NCBI RefSeq assembly: GCF_900289145.1
Contig: NZ_OKQO01000003.1
Coordinates: 248,001 to 312,000, forward strand
Length of the DNA: 64,000 bases
Reading direction: 5' to 3'
Source: Neobittarella massiliensis (ex Bilen et al. 2018)
GTDB taxonomy: Bacteria > Bacillota > Clostridia > Oscillospirales > Ruminococcaceae
Made by a program: the position numbers and the translations under genes. Every line of letters begins with the position of its first letter. The stretch's first letter is position 1. This document shows positions 7,725 through 16,500 of the stretch, in pieces. Below the pieces are notes generated by a model. It ran no database searches. It saw nothing but the letters and a program-made list of their open reading frames with translations, and was not told the DNA's origin.

Positions 7725-7806
7725 TGACCAAAAGTCATTTTTTAAAGTTGACGATTGGTCAGTTTTGCAATATACTGTGGGTGTCAAACAAAATGACGAA
7801 CAGTCA
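7725..7806 (+). promoter_or_regulatory. tetR promoter with three TGAC-N5-GTCA operators
   Basis: TTGACG (7748-7753), 17 bases, then TATACT (7771-7776) form the promoter. TGAC-N5-GTCA occurs at 7725-7737, 7749-7761 (over the -35) and 7794-7806 (in the early transcript). The adjacent TetR protein is the obvious candidate binder, giving negative autoregulation; binding itself is inferred. Confidence 0.85.
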
Positions 7807-7856
7807 TTTTTGATAAACTGCCAGCCGTCACCGGCTCCTAATGCGAGGTGTACACC

Positions 7857-8468
7857 ATGCTCATCGGCAAGATAGAACAGAAAAAAAAGAAGAAAGAGCA
7901 GGCCATCGAACAGGCCGCTTTCGAGCTGTTCGATGAAAAGGGGATAGCCGGCGTGTCCATCGATATGATCGCCCGCCGGGCCGGCATCGCCAAAGGCACC
8001 TTCTACCTCTATTTTAAAGACAAAGATGCCGTGCTGGCCCACGTGGTGTTCCGCCGCGGGGCCCAGGTGCTCGCCCAGGCCATGCAGCAGGCCATGCAGC
8101 AGAACATCGAGGACCCCATCGAGCGCATCATCTACGTCACCGACTACGCCATCGATCTGCTCAAGAACGATCCGGCCGTACTGCGGGTCATCCGCAAAAA
8201 CCTGTCCTGGAGCCTTATGCAGAGCGGCCTGCAAAGTGCCGACGACACCGGGGCCGACAGTGAAGTCACCCAGCTTTTGCGCCAGTACCTCAGCCAGCTC
8301 GAGAGCTGGGGCTACACCGCCGAGGAGGCGTTTCAGCTGGTATTTATGGTGGTGGAGCTCATCGGCTCCACCTGCTACTGCTCCATCGTGCTGGGCCAGC
8401 TGCCCGATATCGACACGGTAAAGCCCATGCTCTTTACCGCAATCCGCAAAATGCTGCGCCCCAGCTGA
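7857..8468 (+). CDS. TetR/AcrR-family regulator
   Basis: The 203-residue product carries an N-terminal TetR helix-turn-helix (about residues 14-60), with AFELFDEKGIAGVSIDMIA followed by RRAGIAKGTFYLYFKDKD. A helical ligand-binding domain with a hydrophobic C-terminal half follows. The N-terminus is unusually lysine-rich. ATG 7857 is chosen because GCGAGGTG lies seven bases upstream; a GTG three codons earlier overlaps that site. The gene sits directly before an MMPL exporter and its coiled-coil partner, which are likely targets, and three matching palindromes cover its own promoter. The ligand is unknown. Confidence 0.9.
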   Translation: MLIGKIEQKKKKKEQAIEQAAFELFDEKGIAGVSIDMIARRAGIAKGTFYLYFKDKDAVLAHVVFRRGAQVLAQAMQQAMQQNIEDPIERIIYVTDYAIDLLKNDPAVLRVIRKNLSWSLMQSGLQSADDTGADSEVTQLLRQYLSQLESWGYTAEEAFQLVFMVVELIGSTCYCSIVLGQLPDIDTVKPMLFTAIRKMLRPS

Positions 8469-8661
8469 GGGGCGCGCCCATAAAAAAACAAAACACGGCG
8501 TACGATGCCCGCCCGCCAGCTACCGAGCGGGGCGGGGGAGAGACGCTGTTTTTTGCGCCCAAAACCCCGCCCGGCCCGCTCTTTTACAGCTAAAATAGCG
8601 GCCGGCGCCCGGGCTGGGGCCCACACATGCAACACCAAATCACAGAAAAGAGGTCATGCAC

Positions 8662-10785
8662 ATGAACCGGTCCGAAAAGATGGCCCGCTTTATCGTCAAA
8701 AAGCGGATACCCATCCTCATCTTGGCCGTGCTGCTGCTCATCCCGTCGGTCTTGGGGTACGTATCCACCTTTGTCAATTACGATATCCTCTCCTACCTGC
8801 CGGCCGACGTCGAGTCGATGATCGGCCAGAAATACCTGGAGGACGACTTCTCCATGGGCTCCACCGCCATGCTCGTCGTCGAGGGGATGGACACCCACCA
8901 GGTCTCGCAGCTCAAAGAGAAGATCGCCGCCATCGACGGCGTCAAATCGGCCCTCTGGGCCGACGATATCTTCGACGACGGTTTCCCCCAAGAGATGATG
9001 CCCAAAGATGTCCAGCAGCTGTTTTACAGCGATAAGGGCTCCACCATGATGGTCATCAGCTTTGAGGAGTCCACCGCCGCCAACCGCACCGTCAAGGCCA
9101 TCCGGCAGATCAAGTCGACAGCTGGCAAGCAGTGCTTTTTGGGCGGTATGGCCGCCATCGTCGAGGACACCCAGACTTTGGTCGGCCAGGAGATGCCCCT
9201 CTACGTGCTGGTGGCGGTGGTGCTCTCCATCGTCGTGCTGGGGCTGGGGCTGCGCAGCTGGCTGGCTCCGGTGGTGCTCATGCTGGGTATCGCTTTCCCC
9301 ATCGTCTACAACTTCGGCACCAACGTGTTTTTGGGGCAGATCAGCTATATTACCCAGGCGCTGGCGGCGGTGCTGCAGCTGGCGGTAACCATGGACTTCT
9401 CCATCTTCCTCCTGCACCGCTTTTCAGAGGAGGAAGCCCACTGTGCCAGCAAGGAGGAAGCCATGGCCAAAGCCATCACCGCCACCATGTCCTCCATCAC
9501 CGGCAGCTCGCTGACCACCATCGCCGGCTTTCTGGCGCTGTGTACCATGCGCCTCACGCTGGGCCGCGATATCGGCCTGGTCATGGCCAAAGGCGTGCTG
9601 CTGGGGGTCATCTGCACGGTGGTCATCCTGCCCTCACTCATCATGGCTTTCGATAAGCCGCTGCAGCGCTGGCAGCACCGGGCCATCATCGTCGAGCCCA
9701 AGCACCTGCCCAGCTTTGTCCTCAAACACTATAAAGGCATTCTGGTGGCCTTCGTGGCGCTGTTTATCCCGTTTGCCGTCGCCCAGGCCAAAGCGCCGGT
9801 GTACTACGCGCTGGACCAAACGCTGCCTCAGGACCTGACTTCCATCATCGGCACCAACAAGCTAAAAGATGATTTCAACATGACCAGCACCCATTTTCTC
9901 ATCCTCGACGACAGTCTGCCCGCCTACCAGTACCAGCAGATCGGCGACGAGATACAGGCCCTCGACGGCATCGATCTGGTGCTCTCCTACGACAAGTACG
10001 TGGGCGGCGGTATCCCCGCCGAGGTGGTGCCCGACAGCGTCAAACAGATCATCCAAAACGGCGGTAAAAAAATGATGATGGTCAACTCCACCTACCGCGC
10101 CGCCAGCGACGAGGAGAACGCCCAGATAGACCAGATAAACACCATCCTCAAAAAGTACGACAAGAACGCCGTGGTGGCCGGTGAGGGAGCGCTCACCAAA
10201 GACCTCATCGAGGTGGCCGACGTCGACTTTAAAAGCGTCAACATCACCTCGGTGCTGGCCATCCTGCTCATCGTCGGCATCTGCTTCAAGTCCTTTAGCC
10301 TGCCGGTGCTGCTGGTGCTGGCCATCGAGTTCGCCATCAGTCTCAACATGGGGCTGCCGTACTTCACCGGTACGCAGCTGCCGTTCGTGGCCGGCATCGT
10401 CATCGGCACCATCCAGCTGGGGGCCACCGTCGACTATGCCATCCTCATGACCACCCGCTTTCGCGAGGAGCGCCGGGCCGGTCGCACGGTGCATGACTCG
10501 GTCTACACCGCCGTGCAGAAATGCGCCCCCTCCATCATCACCAGCGGGCTCACCTTCTTCGCCGCCAACATCGGCGTGGTCTGCATCTCCCGCATGGATC
10601 TCATCAAGAGCCTGTGCACGCTGCTGGCCCGCGGCGCCGTCATCAGCATGTTCTCCATCCTGCTGGTGCTGCCGGCCATCCTGCTGGTCTGCGACAAGCT
10701 CATCTGCAAGACCACCAAAGGTTTTTTGCGGCCGGCGGCCGGCAGTGTGCCGCGCCCCCACCCGGTAAACGAGCCCCAACACTAG
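8662..10785 (+). CDS. MMPL/RND-family membrane exporter
   Basis: The 707-residue product is a resistance-nodulation-division-type transporter of the MMPL branch. It has two repeated halves, each with one N-terminal helix, a large extracellular domain (about residues 40-170 and 375-515) and a cluster of five helices. Conserved polar positions in TMDFSIFLLHRF and ATVDYAILMTTRF are where the proton relay is expected. Such proteins export lipids, peptides or drugs by proton motive force. ATG 8662 lies eight bases after AGAAAAGAGG; an ATG at 8656 is too close. The next gene starts 19 bases downstream and encodes a secreted coiled-coil partner; a TetR gene precedes. Confidence 0.9.
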   Translation: MNRSEKMARFIVKKRIPILILAVLLLIPSVLGYVSTFVNYDILSYLPADVESMIGQKYLEDDFSMGSTAMLVVEGMDTHQVSQLKEKIAAIDGVKSALWADDIFDDGFPQEMMPKDVQQLFYSDKGSTMMVISFEESTAANRTVKAIRQIKSTAGKQCFLGGMAAIVEDTQTLVGQEMPLYVLVAVVLSIVVLGLGLRSWLAPVVLMLGIAFPIVYNFGTNVFLGQISYITQALAAVLQLAVTMDFSIFLLHRFSEEEAHCASKEEAMAKAITATMSSITGSSLTTIAGFLALCTMRLTLGRDIGLVMAKGVLLGVICTVVILPSLIMAFDKPLQRWQHRAIIVEPKHLPSFVLKHYKGILVAFVALFIPFAVAQAKAPVYYALDQTLPQDLTSIIGTNKLKDDFNMTSTHFLILDDSLPAYQYQQIGDEIQALDGIDLVLSYDKYVGGGIPAEVVPDSVKQIIQNGGKKMMMVNSTYRAASDEENAQIDQINTILKKYDKNAVVAGEGALTKDLIEVADVDFKSVNITSVLAILLIVGICFKSFSLPVLLVLAIEFAISLNMGLPYFTGTQLPFVAGIVIGTIQLGATVDYAILMTTRFREERRAGRTVHDSVYTAVQKCAPSIITSGLTFFAANIGVVCISRMDLIKSLCTLLARGAVISMFSILLVLPAILLVCDKLICKTTKGFLRPAAGSVPRPHPVNEPQH

Positions 10786-10804
10786 AGAAAGAAGGTCTTT
10801 ACAC

Positions 10805-12595
10805 ATGAAGCACCCCAAAACCTTTGCCCGCCGGGCCGTGTGCGGCCTGCTGGCGCTGTCACTGGCCGCCGCCCCCAGCCTGTCCGGCGCGGTGCTGGCC
10901 AGCGATAACAGCGCCATCACCAAACAGGAGACCGTCTACATGTTTTTGGCCGCCGACGGCAGCTTAAAGAGCACCACCGTCAGCAGCTGGCTGCACGCTG
11001 ACAGCGGTGTGCGCGGCGTTAGCGAGCCCACCTCGCTGGCCGATATCAAAAATGTCAAGTCCGAGACCGCCCCCACCCTAAAAGACGGGGTCCTCTCCTG
11101 GGATATGGACGGTAATGACGCCTACTATCAGGGCGCCAGCGACGCCACCCCGCCCATCGCCGTGTCCATCACCTACAAGCTCGACGGCAAAGATATCGCC
11201 CCGGCAGATCTGGCCGGCAAGAGCGGCAAAGTCGAGATCACCGTCGCCTTTAAAAACAACTGCCGCTCCTCGGCCACCGTCGGCGGCGTCAGCCGCGAGA
11301 TCTACACCCCGTTTGCCACCACCGCTGTGCTCGACCTGCCCACCGACACCTTCCAAAACGTCAAGTGCTCTGGCGGTTCGGTGCTCTCAGAGGGCACCAA
11401 TCAGGTGGTCACCATCCTGGCCGTGCCCGGCTTAAAAGACAGCCTGGGCAAAGATGCCGACACCTTAAAGCAGATCAGCGACTTCTCGCTGCAGGACACC
11501 TTCACCGTCACCGCCGAGGCCAAAAACTTCAAACTGGGCTCGGTGGTCATCGCCGCCACCCCCAGCCTGCCGCTGGATAAACTCAAGGGCGATATCTCGC
11601 TGGGCGAGCTCTCCAGCGGCCTGAGCCAGCTGCAGTCGGCCACCGAGCAGCTGGCCAGCGGCACCCAGCAGCTGTCCGAGGCGCTGGCAACCTACAGCGG
11701 CAAGATGGAGGAACTCGACAGCGGCATTTCCGATCTCAGCGCCGGCGCCGGCGACCTGCTGGCCGGCGTCACCCAGTACACCGACGGGGTGCAGCAGCTC
11801 TTTGACGAGATAGACCAGCTGCTCCCCGGGCTGGAGGCACAGATGGGCCAGAGCGGTCAGACCATCGCCCAGGATCTGCAAAACCTGGCCGGTAAGGGGC
11901 AGACCGCCTCGCAGGAGATGCAGGACATCACCCAGCAGATGGGCGCTCTGTACCAGCAGATCCTGGCCATCAAGCAGGCCGACCCCAGCGCCGATATCAC
12001 CGCCCTGCTGGGGGCTTTCGGCGCCCTCAAGCAGCAGCTGGAGGAGCACGGCGCCACCCTGACCGCACTGGGCCAAGATATGCAGACGCTGGCCACCGAC
12101 GCCGGCAGCATGCAGACTGACCTGGCCACCGGCCTGCAGACGGCCAAAGAGCAGCTGGCCCAGGCCGAGGCGCAGCTGCGTCAGGGCAGCACCGATCTGC
12201 GTCAGGGAGCCAAGGACCTGTCCGACGGCGCCGCCGGGGCCAAAGACGCCACCGGCCAGCTCTCCGGCGCGGCCAGGACCATCAGCGAAAAGAGCGGCGA
12301 GCTCGATCAGGGGATGAACACCTACAAGACCACCGGTATCGACCCGGCCAAGGGCCAGATAGACGAGCTGGTGGGCAACGCCGACAACCTGCTGGCCCTC
12401 AAAGACGCCCTCATCGCCCAGAGTGAGTCGTACCAGAGCTTTGCCGGCTCTCCCGAAGGCTGCGACACCACCACCGCCTTCGTCATGAAGACCGACGAGA
12501 TCTCCGCCCCCAAGACCGAGAAAAAAGGCGGGGAGAGCAAAAAGGCCGAAAAAAAGACCGGCCTGTGGGACCGCATCAAAGGCCTTTTCAGCTGA
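10805..12595 (+). CDS. Secreted coiled-coil protein, YhgE-like, partner of MMPL exporter
   Basis: The 596-residue product starts with a signal peptide (basic MKHPKTFARR, hydrophobic core, cleavage likely after AVLA near residue 32). A beta-rich ectodomain follows (about 40-260), then a long heptad-like segment (about 265-520) full of repeats such as LSSGLSQLQSATEQLASGT and LSDGAAGAKDATGQLSGAA. The lysine-rich tail has no clear membrane helix. The repeated DLS.GA pattern is typical of YhgE/Pip-type proteins found beside MMPL exporters in Firmicutes. It may act as a periplasm-like adaptor in the cell wall. RBS AAGAAGG precedes the ATG. Exact function is not established. Confidence 0.75.
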   Translation: MKHPKTFARRAVCGLLALSLAAAPSLSGAVLASDNSAITKQETVYMFLAADGSLKSTTVSSWLHADSGVRGVSEPTSLADIKNVKSETAPTLKDGVLSWDMDGNDAYYQGASDATPPIAVSITYKLDGKDIAPADLAGKSGKVEITVAFKNNCRSSATVGGVSREIYTPFATTAVLDLPTDTFQNVKCSGGSVLSEGTNQVVTILAVPGLKDSLGKDADTLKQISDFSLQDTFTVTAEAKNFKLGSVVIAATPSLPLDKLKGDISLGELSSGLSQLQSATEQLASGTQQLSEALATYSGKMEELDSGISDLSAGAGDLLAGVTQYTDGVQQLFDEIDQLLPGLEAQMGQSGQTIAQDLQNLAGKGQTASQEMQDITQQMGALYQQILAIKQADPSADITALLGAFGALKQQLEEHGATLTALGQDMQTLATDAGSMQTDLATGLQTAKEQLAQAEAQLRQGSTDLRQGAKDLSDGAAGAKDATGQLSGAARTISEKSGELDQGMNTYKTTGIDPAKGQIDELVGNADNLLALKDALIAQSESYQSFAGSPEGCDTTTAFVMKTDEISAPKTEKKGGESKKAEKKTGLWDRIKGLFS

Positions 12596-12623
12596 TCGGG
12601 CCGGTGCCGCACCAAACTTTCAG

Positions 12624-12656
12624 TTGACAAATAAGACCTGTGTGTTTATCATGATA
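12624..12656 (+). promoter_or_regulatory. Promoter with a palindrome over the -10 box
   Basis: TTGACA (12624-12629), 17 bases, TATCAT (12647-12652). The -10 is embedded in the perfect palindrome TATCATGATA (12647-12656), flanked by TGTGT and CACA. Downstream lie a terminator-like hairpin, a 41-codon frame and then aroF. Confidence 0.55.
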
Positions 12657-12667
12657 CACATGGGAGA

Positions 12668-12701
12668 GAGGCGACGGGCGCTCTGCCCGCCGCCTCTTTT
12701 T
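12668..12701 (+). terminator. Intrinsic terminator or leader attenuator
   Basis: GAGGCG-A-CGGGC pairs with GCCCG-C-CGCCTC and runs into five T residues. It may end the MMPL operon, or attenuate transcripts from the promoter at 12624-12652. Confidence 0.75.
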
Positions 12702-12747
12702 ATCGCCGCCTCTCTCGGGGCGGCACAGCAACACGGGGGCTACCACC

Positions 12748-12873
12748 ATGCCAAACCACATCGCCGTTTTCTTTTTTAGCTTTATCAGCCTGGGCCTGTT
12801 TTTTAGCGGGTTCGGGTTTATCTGGCGTGAAAAGAGAATAGGCCGGTCTGGGGCTGTGGCAACCGCCATGTGA
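12748..12873 (+). CDS. Possible 41-residue single-helix membrane peptide
   Basis: The short frame opens MPNHIAVFFFSFISLGLFFS, forms one clear transmembrane helix (about residues 5-26), then a basic tail with WREKRIGR. Such hydrophobic-then-basic layout is common in small bacterial membrane proteins. It lies between an upstream promoter and the terminator at 12891-12926. Against it, the sequence before the ATG (GGGGGCTACCACC) is a weak ribosome binding site and no homolog comes to mind. Confidence 0.35.
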   Translation: MPNHIAVFFFSFISLGLFFSGFGFIWREKRIGRSGAVATAM

Positions 12874-12890
12874 TACGTGTATTTTTCTGT

Positions 12891-12926
12891 GGGCACCCCG
12901 ACGGCTCGTCGGGGTGCCCCTTTTTT
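12891..12926 (+). terminator. Intrinsic terminator upstream of aroF
   Basis: GGGCACCCCGAC pairs with GTCGGGGTGCCC around a short loop and is followed by six T residues, 65 bases before the aroF start. It may terminate the small upstream frame or attenuate aroF. Confidence 0.88.
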
Positions 12927-12990
12927 GTCGGCCGCGGCCGCCCCGGCGGCCGGCCGGTGCCGCAGCGGTAAAAACAGGAGGAGTAAAAAC

Positions 12991-14004
12991 ATGATCGTCA
13001 TTTTAAAACCCGGCGTCTCCAGAGAAAAGGTACAGCAGTTCACCCAGTGGATCGAGTCGCAAAACGTCTCGGTCAACGCCGTCTACGGCACCCAGACCAC
13101 CATCCTGGGCCTGGTGGGCGACACCTCGGTCATCGATATCGACGCGGTGCGCTCCCAGGATATCGTCGAGAACGTCAAGCGGGTGCAGGAGCCGTACAAA
13201 AACGCCAACCGCAAGTTCCACCCTGACGACACCGTCATCGACCTGGCCCCCGGCCTCACCATCGGCGCAAAACAGGTGCCCATCATGGCCGGCCCCTGCT
13301 CGGTCGAGAGCGAGGAGCAGATCTTGGAAGTCGCCCGCCGGGTCAAAGAGAGCGGCGCCACCGTGCTGCGGGGCGGCGCCTTCAAACCCCGCACCAGCCC
13401 CTACGCCTTCCAGGGCCTAAAGGCCGAGGGGCTGGAGCTGTTGCGCCTGGCCCGCAAAGAGACCGGCCTGCCCATCGTCACCGAGATCATGTCGCTGGCG
13501 CACATCGACCTGTTTAGCGACGTGGACATCATCCAGGTCGGCGCCCGCAACATGCAGAATTTCGAGCTGCTCAAAGAGCTGGGCCACTGCCAAAAGCCCA
13601 TCCTGCTCAAGCGCGGGCTGGCCAACACCATCGAGGAGTTCCTCATGAGCGCCGAGTACATCATGGCCGGCGGCAACCACCGGGTCATCCTCTGTGAGCG
13701 GGGCATCCGCACCTTCGAGACCTTCACCCGCAACACGCTGGATATCTCGGCGGTGCCGGTGCTCAAAAAGATCTCCCACCTGCCGGTGGTGGTCGACCCC
13801 TCCCACGCCACCGGCATCACCTGGCTGGTGGAGCCGCTGGCCAAAGCGGCCATCGTCGCCGGGGCCGACGGCCTCATCATCGAGGTGCACAATGACCCCG
13901 CCCACGCGCTGTCCGACGGCGCCCAGTCGCTGACCCCCGACCAGTTCGGCGGCGTCATGTCCACCGTCCGCCGCACCCTCGAGTTCGAGGGCCGCACTCT
14001 GTGA
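12991..14004 (+). CDS. aroF: 3-deoxy-7-phosphoheptulonate (DAHP) synthase
   Basis: Joins phosphoenolpyruvate and erythrose 4-phosphate in the first step of aromatic amino acid synthesis. The 337-residue product is of the type I beta class. A ferredoxin-like regulatory domain (about residues 1-70; MIVILKPGVSREKVQQF) precedes the barrel with IMAGPCSVES, LRGGAFKPRTSPYAFQG, ARNMQNFELL, LLKRG and VVVDPSHATG. RBS AGGAGGAG precedes the ATG. The stop overlaps the pheA start by four bases, so the committed step and the phenylalanine branch are coupled. Confidence 0.96.
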   Translation: MIVILKPGVSREKVQQFTQWIESQNVSVNAVYGTQTTILGLVGDTSVIDIDAVRSQDIVENVKRVQEPYKNANRKFHPDDTVIDLAPGLTIGAKQVPIMAGPCSVESEEQILEVARRVKESGATVLRGGAFKPRTSPYAFQGLKAEGLELLRLARKETGLPIVTEIMSLAHIDLFSDVDIIQVGARNMQNFELLKELGHCQKPILLKRGLANTIEEFLMSAEYIMAGGNHRVILCERGIRTFETFTRNTLDISAVPVLKKISHLPVVVDPSHATGITWLVEPLAKAAIVAGADGLIIEVHNDPAHALSDGAQSLTPDQFGGVMSTVRRTLEFEGRTL

Positions 14005-14891
14005 GCGGCCAGAGAGAGCCGCTGTCGGCGCTCATCCAAACAGCCGGCGTCCAGCTGCCCCCGGCGCCGGCGGCGGTGGCCGCCCAGGGGGTGCCCGGGG
14101 CCTACTCCCACCGGGCCTGTACCCAGCTGTGGCCCCAGTGCCGCCCCCAGTTCTACCGCCAGTTCGACGACGTGTTCACCGCCGTCGAGAGCGGCCGGGC
14201 CACGGTGGGGGTGCTGCCCATCGAGAACTCCACCGAGGGCTCGGTGCTGCCGGTGTACCGGCTGCTGGGTCAGCACCGGCTCTACATCGTAGACACCACC
14301 CAGGTGGCCGTGGAGCACTGCCTGCTGGGCCTGCCCGGCGCCGCGCTCGACGCGGTGGGCGAGGTCTACTCCCACCCCCAGGCGCTGGGCCAGTGCCGCC
14401 GCTTTTTCGAGGAGCACCCCCACCTGCGCCCACACGAGTACTCCAACACCGCCGCCGCCGCCGAGATGGTGGCCGCCAGCGGCGACCAGAGCATAGCCGC
14501 CATCGCCTCGGAGGTCTGCGCCGAGCTGTACGGCCTGTCGGTGCTGCGCCGCGGCGTGCAGGATCAGGGCCGCAACCGCACCCGCTTTATCGCCGTCATG
14601 GCCCAGCCGGTCATCGCCCCGACGGCCGACCGGGTCAGCGTCTGCGCGGTGCTGCCCCACGTGCAGGGCTCGCTGTTTCGATTTCTGGCCCAGTTCGAGA
14701 GCCAGGGCCTCAACCTGCAAAAGATCGAGTCGCGCCCCATCCCCGACCGGGATTTCGAGTTCCTCTTTTACCTCGATTTTTCCGGCAACCTGCGCCAGTC
14801 TGGCCTGGCCGACTTTCTCGACCAGCTGCAGAAGAGCTGTGAGTACCTGCAATTTTTGGGCAACTACCCCGACCGGGGCCGCCCCCTCTAA
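14001..14891 (+). CDS. pheA: Prephenate dehydratase
   Basis: Converts prephenate to phenylpyruvate for phenylalanine synthesis. The 296-residue product has an N-terminal extension (about 30 residues), the dehydratase domain with GVPGAYSHRA, VLPIENSTEGSV, VEHCLLGL and NRTRFIAV, and a C-terminal ACT domain (about 215-290). The ACT domain shows ESRPIPDRDFEFLFYLDFSG, the expected allosteric phenylalanine site. No chorismate mutase domain is fused, so that activity must be encoded elsewhere. The GTG start overlaps the aroF stop in a GTGA junction. Confidence 0.95.
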   Translation: MSGQREPLSALIQTAGVQLPPAPAAVAAQGVPGAYSHRACTQLWPQCRPQFYRQFDDVFTAVESGRATVGVLPIENSTEGSVLPVYRLLGQHRLYIVDTTQVAVEHCLLGLPGAALDAVGEVYSHPQALGQCRRFFEEHPHLRPHEYSNTAAAAEMVAASGDQSIAAIASEVCAELYGLSVLRRGVQDQGRNRTRFIAVMAQPVIAPTADRVSVCAVLPHVQGSLFRFLAQFESQGLNLQKIESRPIPDRDFEFLFYLDFSGNLRQSGLADFLDQLQKSCEYLQFLGNYPDRGRPL

Positions 14892-14928
14892 ACGGCCCCG
14901 CCGCGATCTATAAAAAGGAGACGATACC

Positions 14929-15435
14929 GTGAAAAAAGGCGAAAGACTTCCCTTTACCCGCACCCAAAAGTGGTGGGAGCTGGGCAGCATCACCGTGCTG
15001 GTGTTCTGGGCGGCCTACCTGCTGCGGGTGTGGGATCAAATTCCCGCCACCGTGCCCACCCACTTTGGCCTTACCGGCCAAATAAACAGCTACGGCGGCA
15101 AAGAGAGCCTGCTGGTGCTGCCGGCGGTGGCGCTGCTGCTGTACGCGCTGCTGCTGGCCGCCGAGCTGCTGCCGGCGCTCTACACCATGCCCGGCCGCTG
15201 GTCGGGCCGCAGCCAGATCTTTGCCGCCCAGTGCCTGCGCACCGGCCTGTGCGCCCTCAAATTTTTGCTGGTGCTGCTGTTTTGCTATCTGGATTTCTGC
15301 GCCGCCACCTACCAGCCGCTGGGGGCCTGGTTTTTGCCGGCGGCCGCCGGTGTGCTGCTGCTGCCGGTGCTCGTCACCGCCCTGCGCATCTATCGCGGGG
15401 TAAAAAGGCGGGAGGCCGAGCGCCATGACGCCTAG
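14929..15435 (+). CDS. DUF1648-domain membrane protein
   Basis: The 168-residue product has about four membrane helices. The motif DQIPATVPTHFGLTGQINSY in the first extracellular loop is the DUF1648 signature. The family also contains SdpI-type immunity proteins, but a lone short DUF1648 protein has no established role. The GTG start follows AAAAGGAG closely. Its 3' end overlaps azlC by 11 bases, tying it to branched-chain amino acid export, though a link in function is only suggested by the overlap. Confidence 0.85.
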   Translation: MKKGERLPFTRTQKWWELGSITVLVFWAAYLLRVWDQIPATVPTHFGLTGQINSYGGKESLLVLPAVALLLYALLLAAELLPALYTMPGRWSGRSQIFAAQCLRTGLCALKFLLVLLFCYLDFCAATYQPLGAWFLPAAAGVLLLPVLVTALRIYRGVKRREAERHDA

Positions 15436-16168
15436 CCCTGTCAAAACGCGAACCGCCCCCGGCGTCAAAACAGCCGCCCTGCGCGCCGCCTGGCCCAAAA
15501 CGCTGCCGGTGCTGGCCGGCTACCTGTTTATCGGTATGGCCTTTGGGGTGCTGCTCACCAGCGCCGGCTGGCACCCGCTCTGGGCGGTGGTGATGAGCGT
15601 GTTCATCTACGCCGGCAGCATGCAGTTTGTCACCGTGGGCATGCTGGCCGCCGGGGCCGGTCTGCCCACCGCCGCGGCCATGACGGCCATGGTCAACCTG
15701 CGCCACCTGTTTTACGGCCTGCCCATGCTGCGGCGCTTTGCCGCCGCCGGCGCCAAAAAGATCTACCTGGCGCTGGGCCTCACCGACGAGACCTTTTCGC
15801 TCCTGTGCGGCACCCGGGCGCCGGATGGGGTAGACCCCGGCTGGTACGACTTTTTCATCACCCTGCTCGACCAATGCTACTGGGTGTTGGGCAGCGCGCT
15901 GGGGGCGGTGGCCGGGTCGCTCTTGCCGTTCGACACCACCGGTATCGACTTTGCCATGACCGCCCTGTTCGTGGTGGTGTTTATCGACCAGCTGCGCGAA
16001 CGGCAAAACCGGCTGCCGGCGGTCATCGGCCTGGCCGGCTCGGCGGCCTGCCTGCTCCTCTTTGGGGCCGACGGCTTTCTCTTGCCGGCCATGGCGCTGA
16101 TGGTGCTGCTCCTGTGCTTTTTGCGGGGCCGGGCCATCGCCGATAGAGGGGAGGAACACGCACCGTGA
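15425..16168 (+). CDS. azlC: AzlC-family branched-chain amino acid exporter subunit
   Basis: The 247-residue integral membrane protein has the AzlC hallmarks PVLAGYLFIGMAFGVLLTSA, FIYAGSMQFVTVGML and MVNLRHLFYGLPM, with about six to eight helices. AzlC and AzlD together export branched-chain amino acids or analogues. The start overlaps the upstream DUF1648 gene and the stop overlaps azlD by four bases, so the subunits are coupled and made together. Confidence 0.93.
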   Translation: MTPSPVKTRTAPGVKTAALRAAWPKTLPVLAGYLFIGMAFGVLLTSAGWHPLWAVVMSVFIYAGSMQFVTVGMLAAGAGLPTAAAMTAMVNLRHLFYGLPMLRRFAAAGAKKIYLALGLTDETFSLLCGTRAPDGVDPGWYDFFITLLDQCYWVLGSALGAVAGSLLPFDTTGIDFAMTALFVVVFIDQLRERQNRLPAVIGLAGSAACLLLFGADGFLLPAMALMVLLLCFLRGRAIADRGEEHAP

Positions 16169-16500
16169 GCCAAAATAATCTGTACACGCTGTCGGTGGTG
16201 GGGGTGGTGGCCATCGTCACCTGGGCGCTGCGGGCGCTGCCGTTTTTGGTGTTTCGCGCCGGGCGGCCGGTGCCCCGCACCATCACCTACCTGGGGCGGG
16301 TGCTGCCGCCGGCCATCATGGGCATGCTCATCATCTACTGCCTCAAGGCTATCACCCCCACTGCCTACCCCTTTGGCCTGCCCGAACTCATCGCCGTGGC
16401 CATCACCGCCGGGCTGCACCTCTTTAAGCGCAACACGATGCTCTCCATCTTCGGCGGCACCGCCGCCTATATGGTGCTGGTGCAGCTGGTGTTCGCCTAG
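16165..16500 (+). CDS. azlD: AzlD-family small exporter subunit
   Basis: A 111-residue, four-helix membrane protein with TWALRALPFLVFRAGRPVP and LPPAIMGMLIIYCLK, typical of AzlD, the small partner of AzlC. GTG start with GGGGAGG upstream and a four-base overlap with azlC. It is the last gene of the group. Confidence 0.92.
   Translation: MSQNNLYTLSVVGVVAIVTWALRALPFLVFRAGRPVPRTITYLGRVLPPAIMGMLIIYCLKAITPTAYPFGLPELIAVAITAGLHLFKRNTMLSIFGGTAAYMVLVQLVFA

Noticed and set aside
8590-9417. Long histidine/aspartate-rich antisense frames opposite the MMPL gene, and similar ones elsewhere
   Set aside because: Typical shadow frames of GC-rich coding DNA; composition and lack of start context mark them as spurious.
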